DNA of 64,000 nt from CAWAWP01 sp963841205 (lineage in GTDB: Bacteria; Chloroflexota; Ktedonobacteria; Ktedonobacterales; JADMIN01), in assembly GCA_963841205.1 (NCBI GenBank), contig CAWJCH010000025.1:93880-157879 (forward strand), given 5' to 3'. The position numbers and the translations under genes are program-made. Shown here piece after piece: positions 7,981 through 16,492 of the stretch (position 1 is the stretch's first letter; the number at the start of each line of letters is the position of its first letter). The notes beneath the pieces were generated by a model that saw nothing but the letters and a program-made list of their open reading frames with translations, did no database searches and was not told the DNA's origin.

Positions 7981-9327
7981 CTATCCGGGTACTACAGTTG
8001 CGCTAGCCGCACTTCGCACCGGCGTCAGGTTAGCCCTCGATATGCCCAGTTGCCGGCATGCCGCAGCGAAGACGAGATCGGGAGCGAGCGACTTCATGCA
8101 CACCGGATTGCCGAAGCGACACTCTGCCGTCGCGCTCGCGTTGTAGCATGGCGAGCACCACAACGGCACCCGCAACACAATCGCGCCGGGGTCGGTCGGA
8201 CCGCTGATCGCCGGATCAGTCGGCCCATGCAGCGCCACCACGGGCGTACCGACCGCGCAGGCGATGTGCATCGGTCCGCTGTCGCCTGAGATCACCAGAT
8301 CGCTGGACGCCAGCAGCGCCGCCAACTCGGGCAGGCTGGTTTTCCCGCATAGGTTGACGGCGTCTCCAGCGCACTGTCGCTCAACGGCCTCTGCCAGTGA
8401 CGCCTCGCCCGGCGCACCCGTCAGCACCACCAACGCATCCAGCTCGCGCGCCAGCCGTGTCGCCAGCGCCGCGATGTGGCCCGTCGGCCAGCGCTTCGCT
8501 TGCCCGTTCCGCGCGCCGGGGTGCACCGTGATGACTGGTCCTCGCCGACCGCGTACGCTTCGCGCATCTGCCAGCATGCCTGCGACTTGCTTCGTAGACA
8601 CACCGTCCACCTGGAGCGACAGCCGCCGGTCGCTTGCCAAAACCTCTGCCCCCGCCGCCCCGGCCAGCGCCAGCACATAGCGTACTTCGTGCATAGGCGT
8701 GCGGTAGCGCCCACCCGGCACCGGATCGGTCAGAAGGTACGGATACGCCTCCTCGGCATAGCCTACGCGCCGCCTGGCGCCGCTCAGTCGAGCCACGATG
8801 CTGGCGATGTCGCCCGAGATGCTCACCGCGAGGTCGTAGCGCCGATCTCGCATCGTCCGCAAGTATGAGCTCGCCTCACGCCACGCCCGCGGACGCATCA
8901 GGCCCAGCCGCCGGCGCCAGAAATACGGGTCGAAGGTCAGCACCCGCGCGATCTCCGGCTCGTTCGCCAAGATGCCGGCCGAAGAACTCAGCGCCAGGAA
9001 GTCGATCTCCGCCTCGGGATGGGCGCGTTTCAGCGCCCGCACCGCGGGCAGCGAGAGCACAACATCCCCGATCAGATCGACGCGGATCACGAGGATGCGC
9101 CGAATATCGCGGTTGCCAGCCCTCAATGTGGGACCATCAGCAGTGGTCCGCGTCAGAAAGCCGGCAGCGCCGATAATAAACCTCAGCATATGCTGCACCC
9201 GCGACTTCGCCGTGCGTTCCACTCGCGCCGCCAGGCGATCGCCAAATGCGGGCCGCGAATCGTAAGCCGCATCGGCCGCCATCTGGAGCATGGGCAGTGC
9301 TCGCGGAGTCTTCTTCGTCGCAGGCAT
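7981..9327 (-). CDS. Family 9 glycosyltransferase, second copy
   Basis: A paralogue of the neighbouring gene, with the N-terminal ILVIRVDLIGDVVLSLPAVR motif about 75 residues in, the Rossmann-like donor domain with VISGDSGPMHIACAVGTPVV and the C-terminal WCSPCYN motif, then a second Cys region (CRFGNPVC). It has an N-terminal extension of about 75 residues absent from the neighbour; an internal start is possible. At 448 residues it is long for the family. The pair, together with the family 4 enzyme upstream, suggests a small locus for a surface glycan or glycolipid. Confidence 0.84.
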   Translation of the reverse strand: MPATKKTPRALPMLQMAADAAYDSRPAFGDRLAARVERTAKSRVQHMLRFIIGAAGFLTRTTADGPTLRAGNRDIRRILVIRVDLIGDVVLSLPAVRALKRAHPEAEIDFLALSSSAGILANEPEIARVLTFDPYFWRRRLGLMRPRAWREASSYLRTMRDRRYDLAVSISGDIASIVARLSGARRRVGYAEEAYPYLLTDPVPGGRYRTPMHEVRYVLALAGAAGAEVLASDRRLSLQVDGVSTKQVAGMLADARSVRGRRGPVITVHPGARNGQAKRWPTGHIAALATRLARELDALVVLTGAPGEASLAEAVERQCAGDAVNLCGKTSLPELAALLASSDLVISGDSGPMHIACAVGTPVVALHGPTDPAISGPTDPGAIVLRVPLWCSPCYNASATAECRFGNPVCMKSLAPDLVFAAACRQLGISRANLTPVRSAASATVVPG

Positions 9328-9434
9328 AGAACTATGAACCTACACGGGAGTCATAGAGTCACATAGGAGGGATGGTCGCCCACCGAGTCACAGCGCGGTG
9401 CAACCGATCCAGTATACCATCTGGCTACTTCTCG

Positions 9435-10439
9435 CTATTTGCTCGCTTGCGGCTGCCCGCAAAGTTCCATGACGCGATTCGCGAAGCGGTCCCACGAATA
9501 GGCGCGGGCCTGCCGGCGACCCTCGCGTCCAAGCTGGCGGCAAAGCGTGTCTGAGGCCAGCAACTGCTCGCTGGCCTGCCTGAAGTGTTCGGCACTCACT
9601 GCCAGGAAGCCCGTCTCGCCGTCCCGAACTAGCTGCGGCACGCCGCCCTCAGGTGTCGCAATAACCGGTTTTGCCGCCGCCATCGCTTCGAGTGCGGCCA
9701 AGCCGAATTCCTCCTCGTGCGGCGTAAACGCGAGAAAGCGGCATCCCGCGTAGACCTCATCCAGCGCCGCTCCATCCAGCGTCCCGCGAAACTGAACGCG
9801 CCTGCCCGCCAGCCGTCGCAGCTTGCGCTCGTAGGCTGGTTCGCCCGCCCCCACAAGCATCACGTCGATATCCAACGGATTGCACCACGCCAGCAGCCGC
9901 TCGAGCCCCTTCTCCGGCGAGAGCCGCCCGACGTAGAGCGCATAGTCACCCACGCGTTCCGCAATCGCGAAGAGGCGTTCGTCCACCCCCGGCGGCACGA
10001 CCTCCGCTGCGCGCCCGTAGGTGCGTAGCACCCCCCGCGCCGTGAATGCGCTATTCGTCGCCACTGCCGCCGAGCGCCGCACCGCGTGCGTATCGAGTCG
10101 TTTGCGAGCGATGAGCGCTGGTCGTATTCCGGGCCTCAGATAGGGCGATCGGAGCGTGTGGATGTAGCTGACGACACGGGGATGGTGAAACGCCAGCAAC
10201 CTCGCGCCAAATGAGTGCGCCACGACGGCGTCATATTCAGTGCGTGCCGTTCGCCACTCGCGATGCATGAGATCACGTCGTGGATAGAGCGCTAGCTCGG
10301 CGTACGTCTCGCTTGCGAGGTAATCCCCCGCCCACAACTCCACCTCGTGGCGGTGGCCGATGCGGCGAAGTAGCTCGAGGACCGTGCGTTCTCCGCCGCC
10401 GAAGCCCCGGAGCTGTGAGTGAGCGATGACGATGCGCAT
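9435..10439 (-). CDS. Family 4 glycosyltransferase (GT-B)
   Basis: A 334-residue GT-B enzyme. The N-terminal acceptor domain starts MRIVIAHSQLRGFGGGERTV with a glycine-rich loop; the C-terminal domain shows YVGRLSPEKGLERLLAW and the donor-binding E-x7-E region (EEEFGLAALEAMAAAKPVIA) with EGGVPQLVRDGETGFL. These are the standard marks of family 4 transferases that use nucleotide sugars. The gene is separated from the family 9 gene by about 100 bases and runs in the same direction, so it may have its own promoter but share the pathway. Confidence 0.88.
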   Translation of the reverse strand: MRIVIAHSQLRGFGGGERTVLELLRRIGHRHEVELWAGDYLASETYAELALYPRRDLMHREWRTARTEYDAVVAHSFGARLLAFHHPRVVSYIHTLRSPYLRPGIRPALIARKRLDTHAVRRSAAVATNSAFTARGVLRTYGRAAEVVPPGVDERLFAIAERVGDYALYVGRLSPEKGLERLLAWCNPLDIDVMLVGAGEPAYERKLRRLAGRRVQFRGTLDGAALDEVYAGCRFLAFTPHEEEFGLAALEAMAAAKPVIATPEGGVPQLVRDGETGFLAVSAEHFRQASEQLLASDTLCRQLGREGRRQARAYSWDRFANRVMELCGQPQASK

Positions 10440-10615
10440 TATCAGAGTCTATCCTGCGGCGTCGCCAGCCGTCTACCTCTGCGCCTTACAGAATAACCCG
10501 TAAAGCCGCTGGGCTTTAGCCCATGCGGATGAAAGGGCTTGCGTTGGCTTTAGCCAGAAGCCTGTTCGGTTGCCGATGTAGATATTATGGTAGAATGATC
10601 TACAGGAGAAACGAC

Positions 10616-11014
10616 ATGGGCAACCTGGACTACCAACGCGACGAACATCACGTCCATCTGATTGTCTACCACCTCATCTGGTGCCCCAAGCGCCGGAGAA
10701 AGGTGCTGGTGAATCAGATTGGCAAGCGGTGTGAAGACCTGATTCGCCAGAAGTGCGACGAGAAGGGCTGGACGATTCTGGAACTGGCGGTGCAGCCCGA
10801 TCACGTCCATCTCTTCGTGCGGGTCTGGCCTTCAGTGAGCGCGGCGGATGTCGTCAAAGAGTGCAAAGGATTCACCGCCTTCACGCTGCGCAAGGAGTTC
10901 CCAGAACTCCTTCGGTTGCCTTCGCTGTGGACACGTTCCTATTTTGCCAGCACGGCTGGCAACGTCAGTAGCGAAATCATTCAACGCTATATTGAGGCGC
11001 AAAGCCGCCAGTAG
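10616..11014 (+). CDS. tnpA: TnpA, Y1 HUH transposase of IS200/IS605
   Basis: The 132-residue protein catalyses single-strand excision and insertion of the element. It has the HUH metal-binding motif (DHVHLFV, His63 and His65) and the single catalytic tyrosine near the C-terminus (IIQRYIEAQ, Tyr125), with the family core CPKRRRKVL. I chose ATG 10616 because AGGAG lies just upstream; an in-frame upstream start would enter the left-end hairpin. It appears intact, so it could act on its own element and on the deleted relatives. A TAGAAT -10-like box lies upstream. Confidence 0.93.
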   Translation: MGNLDYQRDEHHVHLIVYHLIWCPKRRRKVLVNQIGKRCEDLIRQKCDEKGWTILELAVQPDHVHLFVRVWPSVSAADVVKECKGFTAFTLRKEFPELLRLPSLWTRSYFASTAGNVSSEIIQRYIEAQSRQ

Positions 11015-11023
11015 GGGTGTTCT

Positions 11024-12150
11024 GTGAGTGATGAAGGGCTGCGCAAAGCCTACAAGTACAAGCTCAAGCCGACGCCTGAACAAGCGCGCCAGCTTGAGCA
11101 GGTCTTGTGGCGCTGTCGCACGCTCTACAACACGGCGTTGGAGCAGCGCATCACCGCCTACCGCCAACGCGGCGTCACCCTCACCCGCTATGCAGCAAGC
11201 AAGCCGAGTTGCCCGACCTGAAAGCGGCATTCCCGGAATATGCGGCCATCCATAGCCAGGTCTTGCAGGATGTGCTGACGCGGCTCGACAAGACCTATCA
11301 AGCGTTCTTTCGCCGCGTGAGGGCAGGGCAAACGCCAGGCTTCCCACGCTTTCAGGGGCGCAACCGCTACCACAGCTTCACCTACAAGCAATTCGGCAAC
11401 GGGGCCACGCTGGATAACGGCTTCCTGGTCCTGTCCAAGATTGGGCGCATGGCGGTGCGTTGGAGCCGTCCCACTGGAAGGCACGCCCAAGACCGTCACG
11501 ATCTCCCGTGAGGCGGACGGCTGGTATGTCTGTTATCTCCTGTGCCGATGTGCCGGTGCAACCACTCGCCGCCCACCGGGCAGGAGACGGGCATTGACCT
11601 GGGGCTGGAATCCTTTGCCACCCTGGCCGATGGCACGATGATTCACAACCCGCGCTGCTATCGCAGGGCGGAGCGCCGCTTGAAAACCGCCCAACGCCGG
11701 GTATCGCGCCGCAAGAAGGGCAGCAACCGCCGCCGTAAGGCCGTGAAACTCCTGGCCAAGGCGCACCAGAAGGTGAAGCGGCAACGGCAGGACTTCCAGC
11801 ACAAAACCGCGCTTCATCTGGTTCGCCAGTACGACACGATCTATCACGAAGATTTGCAGACGGCCAACATGCTCAAGAATCACCATCTGGCCAAGTCCAT
11901 TGCGGACGCGGGATGGAGCACGTTCTTGAGCATCCTCGCAGCCAAAGCAGCATACGCTGGGCGACGAGTGGTCGCCGTGCCGCCTGCCTACACCAGCCAG
12001 ACCTGTTCTGGCTGTGGCGTCGTGGTCAAGAAAGGCTTATCCGTCCGCTGGCACTCGTGCCCGGACTGTGGCACCAGCCTGCACCGCGACCACAACGCCG
12101 CCAAGAATATAGAAAGGCTCGGGCAAAGCCTTCGGGGAGAGGTGGCGTAG
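11024..12150 (+). pseudogene. tnpB: TnpB (RuvC-like RNA-guided nuclease), frameshifted
   Basis: The pieces together match a full TnpB: N-terminal KAYKYKLKPTPEQARQLEQV from GTG 11024, the middle part with GFPRFQGRNRYHSFTY, and the RuvC part with GIDLGLESFATLADG, then YHEDLQTANM, a zinc ribbon (TCSGCG and CPDCG) and HRDHNAAKNI. The coding frame changes near 11200, again near 11460 and at least twice between 11540 and 11590, so all three frames are used. The RuvC half from about 11580 to 12150 is continuous and keeps the catalytic acids. As sequenced it cannot give a full protein. Short indels in this gene could be real decay or read errors. Confidence 0.85.
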
Positions 12151-12199
12151 GCCGCCCCGGAGAACCGAGAATCCGTAGGGCTTTAGCCCATGCGGAGTG

Positions 12200-12925
12200 T
12201 CAAGGCAGCGCCAAGTGCCGACGTGCAAGGGTATCGCGCGCAAGGCGCACATTCTCGCGCAGGGTGTCTGCGAGCAACTGCTTCCCGTCGACCTCCAGGT
12301 CCCTCGCTGCGTCGGATTCCTTGGCCAGAATCAGAACCAGACCTGCCACAACGGACTGCGATTCGTCTGAAGTCGCTCGCGTAAAATGCAACGTCTGGTA
12401 GAGCGTGACCATCTCCATGAGGTTGCTACGCAGCTCCAGCGCCAGCGAGACGGCCGCTCCCTCTTGCTCGTCAACGACTGTTTGCGCCTCATTCAGCCGT
12501 CGACTCGCCGCGAGCAGCAGCACCTCGCCTCGGCGCGCGGGCGACCATGCCGTTTGGTACGCGATCCACTCTTCGCCACGCTTTACCGTATAGAGCGGCG
12601 ACGAGGGCAGTGCAGTCGTCGCGAGCATCGAGATCCACAGGGCCAAGCAGAACACGCTCAGCGCCAACGCGCCCGCGATTCGCCTCGTCAGCCGCCGCGC
12701 CGCGAAACGAGACGCTCCCCTCGGGATATGCGAGAAGACCTGCTCCTGCACACGCGCTCGTGCCCCCGCGACCTCGCCCGACGGCACACGTGCGTTGCGT
12801 AGCGTCTGCGCCAGCTGCACAGGCGTGCGCTCTGATAGCAGGCGATCAGCATCATGGTCACCACCGCCTTGGCCGAAAGCGCGAAGTTCATTCGGCTCAT
12901 CGGGAAGGCATTCGTCCGCGTTCAT
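12200..12925 (-). CDS. DUF5667-like membrane protein downstream of an ECF sigma factor
   Basis: From ATG 12925 the protein has a cytoplasmic N-terminus of about 90 residues, one transmembrane helix (GALALSVFCLALWISMLATT) and an outside domain with SSPLYTVKRGEEW followed by long helices (ASRRLNEAQTVVDEQ), the DUF5667 pattern. The gene overlaps the end of the sigma factor by 29 bases. Such proteins are often coded directly after ECF sigma factors in Chloroflexota and are presumed to control them or be their target; I infer an anti-sigma-like role. The upstream in-frame start would overlap more of the sigma gene. Confidence 0.7.
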   Translation of the reverse strand: MNADECLPDEPNELRAFGQGGGDHDADRLLSERTPVQLAQTLRNARVPSGEVAGARARVQEQVFSHIPRGASRFAARRLTRRIAGALALSVFCLALWISMLATTALPSSPLYTVKRGEEWIAYQTAWSPARRGEVLLLAASRRLNEAQTVVDEQEGAAVSLALELRSNLMEMVTLYQTLHFTRATSDESQSVVAGLVLILAKESDAARDLEVDGKQLLADTLRENVRLARDTLARRHLALP

Positions 12926-13505
12926 GCTCTTGCGTCTCCTGCGAGCGGGCAAGTCCACGGCGCAGCGCCTCGAGCGCGCGGAATTGCATGCCTCGCACTG
13001 TGCCTTCTTGCTTGCCCATGATGTCGCCTACCTCGCGCGCGGAGAGCCCTTCCACGAAGCGCAGGAGCACCACCTCTCGCTGCTCCTCCGTGAGCGCTTC
13101 GAGCGCGCCCCGAAGTTCCGCCAGCGTCAGCCGCCACTCCAGCGATGCCTCTGGACTGAGCATCACATCGTCCGTCGTCGACTCATCTAGCGCCTCATCG
13201 AGTGAGACCGTCAGGCGAATCTTGCGGAAGCGATCGACCAGAGCATTGTGCGCCAAACGGAAAAGCCAGCCAGAAAACGACGCCTCATGCTTCGGTGAAA
13301 ACCGCTCGATGCCGCGCCAGGCTCTGAGAAAGACCGCCGCCGTCACGTCCTCCGCATCGGCTGGGTTGCCGACCTTAAGGCGTATGTAGCGGTAGATGCG
13401 CTCGAAATAGAGGTTGTATAACTCCCCGAACGCATCCGAGTCACGCGCAATCGCCCGCTCGACCAGCGCCGGCTCTGGTTCTCCCACTGCCACCGTCAGC
13501 TCCAC
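12897..13505 (-). CDS. ECF-type sigma factor
   Basis: A 202-residue sigma-70 family protein with region 2 (AFGELYNLYFERIYRYIRLK, then DAEDVTAAVFLRAWRGIERF) and region 4 (EALTEEQREVVLLRFVEGLS then AREVGDIMGKQEGTVRGMQF), the helix-turn-helix that reads the -35 box. No C-terminal extension is present. The partner membrane protein overlaps its 3' end. It would direct RNA polymerase to a small stress or envelope regulon. Upstream of the start lies only 30 bases before ispE, which runs the same way, so ispE may be cotranscribed. Confidence 0.88.
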   Translation of the reverse strand: MELTVAVGEPEPALVERAIARDSDAFGELYNLYFERIYRYIRLKVGNPADAEDVTAAVFLRAWRGIERFSPKHEASFSGWLFRLAHNALVDRFRKIRLTVSLDEALDESTTDDVMLSPEASLEWRLTLAELRGALEALTEEQREVVLLRFVEGLSAREVGDIMGKQEGTVRGMQFRALEALRRGLARSQETQEHERGRMPSR

Positions 13506-13535
13506 TCAACTATCGCTGGCCGATTATATCAACGA

Positions 13536-14440
13536 TCAGACGTCCTGCCACGCTGGCAAACGCTGCGCCCTCGCCACATCGCTCCTGCTGACGGTGTGCG
13601 TGAGCCAGGTCAGCAACGAGTCATCCGCAACGCGTCGCGCGACCTCCGCCGCCTCGGCCATCCTTCTGAATGGCGCGAAGAGCGTCGGGCCGCTGCCGCT
13701 CATGCGTGCTACGGGAGCCCCGGCATCCACCAGTCGTTGGCGCGCCTCCGCCACTTCGGGCGATGTCCGCAGCACGCCTGGCTCCAGCGCGTTCGCCAGC
13801 CACTCGAATGGCAACGGCTCTCCCGCGCGAATCGCCGCCGACACCACCGTGCTCGCCTCGCCGTCCGTCCACGCTTCGCTCCCCAGCGCCCCAAAGACCT
13901 CGGCGGTAGACAGGCCGATGCGCGGCTTCGCCAACACGATCCACAGCGGCTCGGCGTCCGGCAACTGCGTGATGATCTCGCCGCGCCCGCCGATCAGCGC
14001 TGTCCCGCCCATCACGAAAAAGGGTACGTCCGATCCGAGCGTCGCCCCAATTCGGCTCAGCTCGGCGTCGTCGCGCCCGAGTCGCAACAGTCCGTTGAGC
14101 GCGACCAGCGACGCCGCTGCGTCGCTACTGCCGCCACCCAAGCCCGCCTGCGCCGGAATCGCTCTTCGCCAGCTCGACGTTCACCCCGCGCCTGCCCGGC
14201 GAGTTCGACAGGGCGAGCCGCGCCGCGCGCAGCGCCAGGTTCCGCTCGTTCTCTAGCTCGGCGTCGTCGCATGCGAACGTGACCTCGTCGTCGTCGCGCG
14301 GTGCGAGTGCCAGCGTGTCGTGCAGCGCGACTGTCTGCATCACCGATGCCAGCGCGTGGATAGCCGTCTGCGCGCCTGCCGAGCACGTCGAGCGTGAGGT
14401 TGATCTTGGCAAAGGCCGGCACGAACGCTGTTCGCCGCAC
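13536..14440 (-). pseudogene. ispE: IspE (CDP-ME kinase) with two single-base frameshifts
   Basis: IspE phosphorylates 4-diphosphocytidyl-methylerythritol in the non-mevalonate isoprenoid pathway. The parts are FVPAFAKINLTLDVLGRRAD at the start, HALASVMQTVALHDTLAL and LSNSPGRRGVNVELAKS in a second frame, and the GHMP glycine loop LGGGSSDAAAS with the rest in a third, ending MSGSGPTLFAPF. Two extra bases explain it: one C in TATCCACGCG near 14369 and one G in AGCGATTCC near 14162. All other residues are well conserved. The gene is normally essential, so either these are read errors or another copy exists. I call it damaged, not lost. Confidence 0.85.
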
Positions 14441-14528
14441 GATGCACCCTCCCCGTCGCCCGATGCGTTCGCCGATCTCGCTCCCATTATACGGGAGGCC
14501 GCCCCGTGCGGATAGGCCAAGGGATCGC

Positions 14529-14558
14529 TTGACGAGGCGACGCCTGCCGCCCTATACT
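14529..14558 (+). promoter_or_regulatory. Sigma-70 promoter for the cobalamin transport operon
   Basis: TTGACG at 14529-14534, an 18-base spacer and TATACT at 14553-14558. Transcription would begin near 14565, a few bases before the riboswitch. Confidence 0.7.
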
Positions 14559-14574
14559 CGACCAGACAACCGAA

Positions 14575-14850
14575 TCGCCATGCCGCGAGGTGGCCGCCGA
14601 CGCGCAGAATGCCGTCGGTTGGCCTGGGAAATCGGTGCAATGCCGATGCGGACGCGCCACTGTAACCAGGAATGGCGCTGCTTCTCAACTACGCGATAGC
14701 GTAGCGCCACTGCGGGCCACGAGTTGATCGCCATGATCCACTCCACCCGTGGGAAGGCGGAAAGCAGCGCTCCCGCTCGCTCTCCCGCTTCACCACGATG
14801 CGCGAGTCGAGAGAAACCCTGGGAGCCAGGAGACCGACCTTGCGGACACG
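14575..14850 (+). promoter_or_regulatory. Cobalamin riboswitch (adenosylcobalamin class)
   Basis: The conserved core is clear: GGCCTGGGAAATCGGTGCAA, then GCGGACGCGCCACTGTAA, and after a variable arm the B12 box GAGCCAGGAGACCGACC at about 14823-14839. The paired arm GGCCGCCGACG / CGTCGGTTGGCC lies at the 5' side. It senses coenzyme B12 and, with the terminator 50 bases on, should shut off btuFCD when cobalamin is plentiful. It identifies the transporter substrate. Confidence 0.93.
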
Positions 14851-14894
14851 TGCTCATGTCCTCCGCGCCAAGAGGAGAAGAGCAGCGCCGCGCT

Positions 14895-14936
14895 GCGCCT
14901 TCTCCCTGTCGACAGGGAGAAGGCGCTTTTTTCTTC
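14895..14936 (+). terminator. Intrinsic terminator of the cobalamin riboswitch
   Basis: A perfect palindrome with two 16-base arms (GCGCCTTCTCCCTGTC and its complement, 14895-14926) followed by TTTTTT. The upstream stretch GAGGAGAAGAGCAGCGC (from about 14870) is complementary to part of the left arm and can act as antiterminator. Control is therefore by transcription attenuation. Confidence 0.9.
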
Positions 14937-15021
14937 ATGCCACCATATGCGGCGAATGGCGTGTACGTTGTCATGTATCGTCCTTTGCGGGGGGCGCCGT
15001 GCCGCCGTGGCGCTGGCTGGC

Positions 15022-16047
15022 GTGACGCCCCCCAGAGGGTCATGTGTCGTATGCCTACATTCCATCGCACGTCGTCAACCACCTCCACGCGCACACTCTC
15101 GCATCTCTCCGTGCCTCGTGGTCTTCGTCCTGTTAGGCGCGCTCGCCGCATGTGGCGGCTCCAGCTCGGCCAAGACGACCGCCGATGCGCCCGCCATCAC
15201 CACGGATTCGCTCGGCCAGACGATCACCATCCCCAAGGCCGCGCCGCAGCGCATCATCTCACTCTCCGTGGCGGATAGCGACATCTTGGCCGCCCTGAAG
15301 CTCGACTCCCGCGTGGTTGCCGTCGACGCGTATACCACCTCGCCGGCGGATCTCGCCGCACTGCCCAAGGTGACGACGACCGACTTTCCCGCCACCGCGA
15401 ACGTTGAGCAGATCGTTGCCCTCAAGCCCGATCTCGTCCTCAGCTTCGACAGCGACTATCCGGATGCCGAGAAGCAGATCGCCCAGGCCGGTATCCAGGT
15501 GGTGGACCTGCCGAACCTGACGACGCTGCAAGCTGGACTGACCGAGATCAAACTCGTCGGCCAGCTCGTCCACGAAGACAGCGCTGCGCAGAAAGTGATC
15601 GACGGACTGCAAAGTCGCATCAACGTCGTAAAGGCCGCAGTCGGCAAACAGCCCACGGTGACCGTCTTCCTCGAAGACGGTGCGTACCAAGGCCAGTACT
15701 ACGGCTACGGGCAGGGCTCGTTCGGTGATGACCTCATCAGGCTCGCCGGCGGTGTCAACGTCTTCTCCTCGCAGGCGGGCCCAAAGGGTAACGGCGCGCT
15801 CGTGCTGACCGGCGAGAGCATCGTTGCGGCCAATCCGCAGGTCATCGTCACGACCGAAGGCTCGCAGTATGGCGGCGCTGCCTCCGACGTGGCGGCCCGT
15901 CCTGGCTTCTCCGCGATCGACGCGGTGAAGAACCATCACCTCTACGCCCTCGATGGTTCCGATTTCAACAACCCCGATGACCTCTACCTCGTCTCCGCGC
16001 TGGAAGAGCTCGCCAAAGTGCTGCATCCGACCGCGTTCGGTGCCTAG
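15022..16047 (+). CDS. btuF: Cobalamin-binding lipoprotein BtuF-like (ABC substrate-binding)
   Basis: A class III periplasmic-binding-fold protein that captures cobalamin outside the membrane. It has a lipobox (LLGALAAC at about 15130-15155) followed by GGSSSAK, then TDSLGQTITIPKAAPQRIIS, the VEQIVALKPDLVLSF strand and the C-terminal LYLVSALEELAKVLHP. The operon (btuC and btuD follow) and the riboswitch support cobalamin rather than a siderophore. The start is uncertain: GTG 15022 is in frame but sits in a G/C hairpin (14989-15033), whereas ATG 15042 or 15051 give a better basic N-terminus in another frame, which suggests a one-base error or frameshift near 15115. Mature sequence is intact. 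Confidence 0.82.
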   Translation: MTPPRGSCVVCLHSIARRQPPPRAHSRISPCLVVFVLLGALAACGGSSSAKTTADAPAITTDSLGQTITIPKAAPQRIISLSVADSDILAALKLDSRVVAVDAYTTSPADLAALPKVTTTDFPATANVEQIVALKPDLVLSFDSDYPDAEKQIAQAGIQVVDLPNLTTLQAGLTEIKLVGQLVHEDSAAQKVIDGLQSRINVVKAAVGKQPTVTVFLEDGAYQGQYYGYGQGSFGDDLIRLAGGVNVFSSQAGPKGNGALVLTGESIVAANPQVIVTTEGSQYGGAASDVAARPGFSAIDAVKNHHLYALDGSDFNNPDDLYLVSALEELAKVLHPTAFGA

Positions 16048-16089
16048 TTCGCATGTGCAGGTTCGGCCATAATCACGTATCGTAGTTGA

Positions 16090-16337
16090 TTGACACTCCC
16101 CAGGCGTAAACGACCGGGGATGCTCAGGCTACGTATGTGGTACCCCATGGGGTACCCCACTGCGTTAGCGCCTGACGGGCCTGCCCGGCCCGATTGTACG
16201 GTGTGGCGTCCGAAGAGGCCACGTTGCTCGGCCGTACAGGGCACTCTTCTACCGAACGGGTAGAGCAACGGCAATTGGACCGGACTGGCTTTCATCCCCC
16301 TGCCTCAAGGCAGGGGGATGAAAGCCAGGATTTTGCT
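16090..16337 (-). mobile_element. Deleted IS605-type element (ends only), between btuF and btuC
   Basis: On the minus strand this 250-base insert has a left-end hairpin with perfect 19-base arms (16286-16304 and 16309-16327, TCAA loop) and a right end that includes the last codons of tnpB (GCCGGGCAGGCCC...), the palindrome GGTACCCCATGGGGTACC and the terminal GGGGAGTGTCAA at 16090. No transposase gene remains. It would need tnpA from another copy. The left flank TAGCAAAATC is shared with the copy at 18.8 kb. Confidence 0.75.
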
Positions 16338-16492
16338 AGCAGGAGCGACGACGGTGCGAAGATCATATCCTCACCGCCGCCGCTCCGAGGCCGCGGCAAG
16401 GCAATACGCGTAGAGCATCACCATCCGATGTCTCTGCCGCCGCACTCCCGCCCGCGAGTGTGCGATCTCCCTAAGTCGGCAAGGAGCCGCGT

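Larger units (their letters stand above)
10490..12203 (+). mobile_element. IS200/IS605 element with tnpA and broken tnpB
   Basis: The left end follows a TTAC at 10486-10489, the target used by IS608-type elements, and begins with a subterminal hairpin (GCTGGGCTTTAGCCCATGC). The right end, after tnpB, repeats GGGCTTTAGCCCATGCGG and finishes GGAGTGTCAA near 12203. There are no inverted repeats and no target duplication, as expected for single-strand transposition. The region 3' of tnpB would encode the guide (omega) RNA for TnpB. Four shorter relatives occur at 16.1, 18.8, 41.3 and 63.5 kb. Confidence 0.85.

Noticed and set aside
13596..14282. Plus-strand frames of over 200 codons over ispE
   Set aside because: Low-complexity Arg/Ala content, no ribosome binding site, and a clear conserved gene on the other strand.
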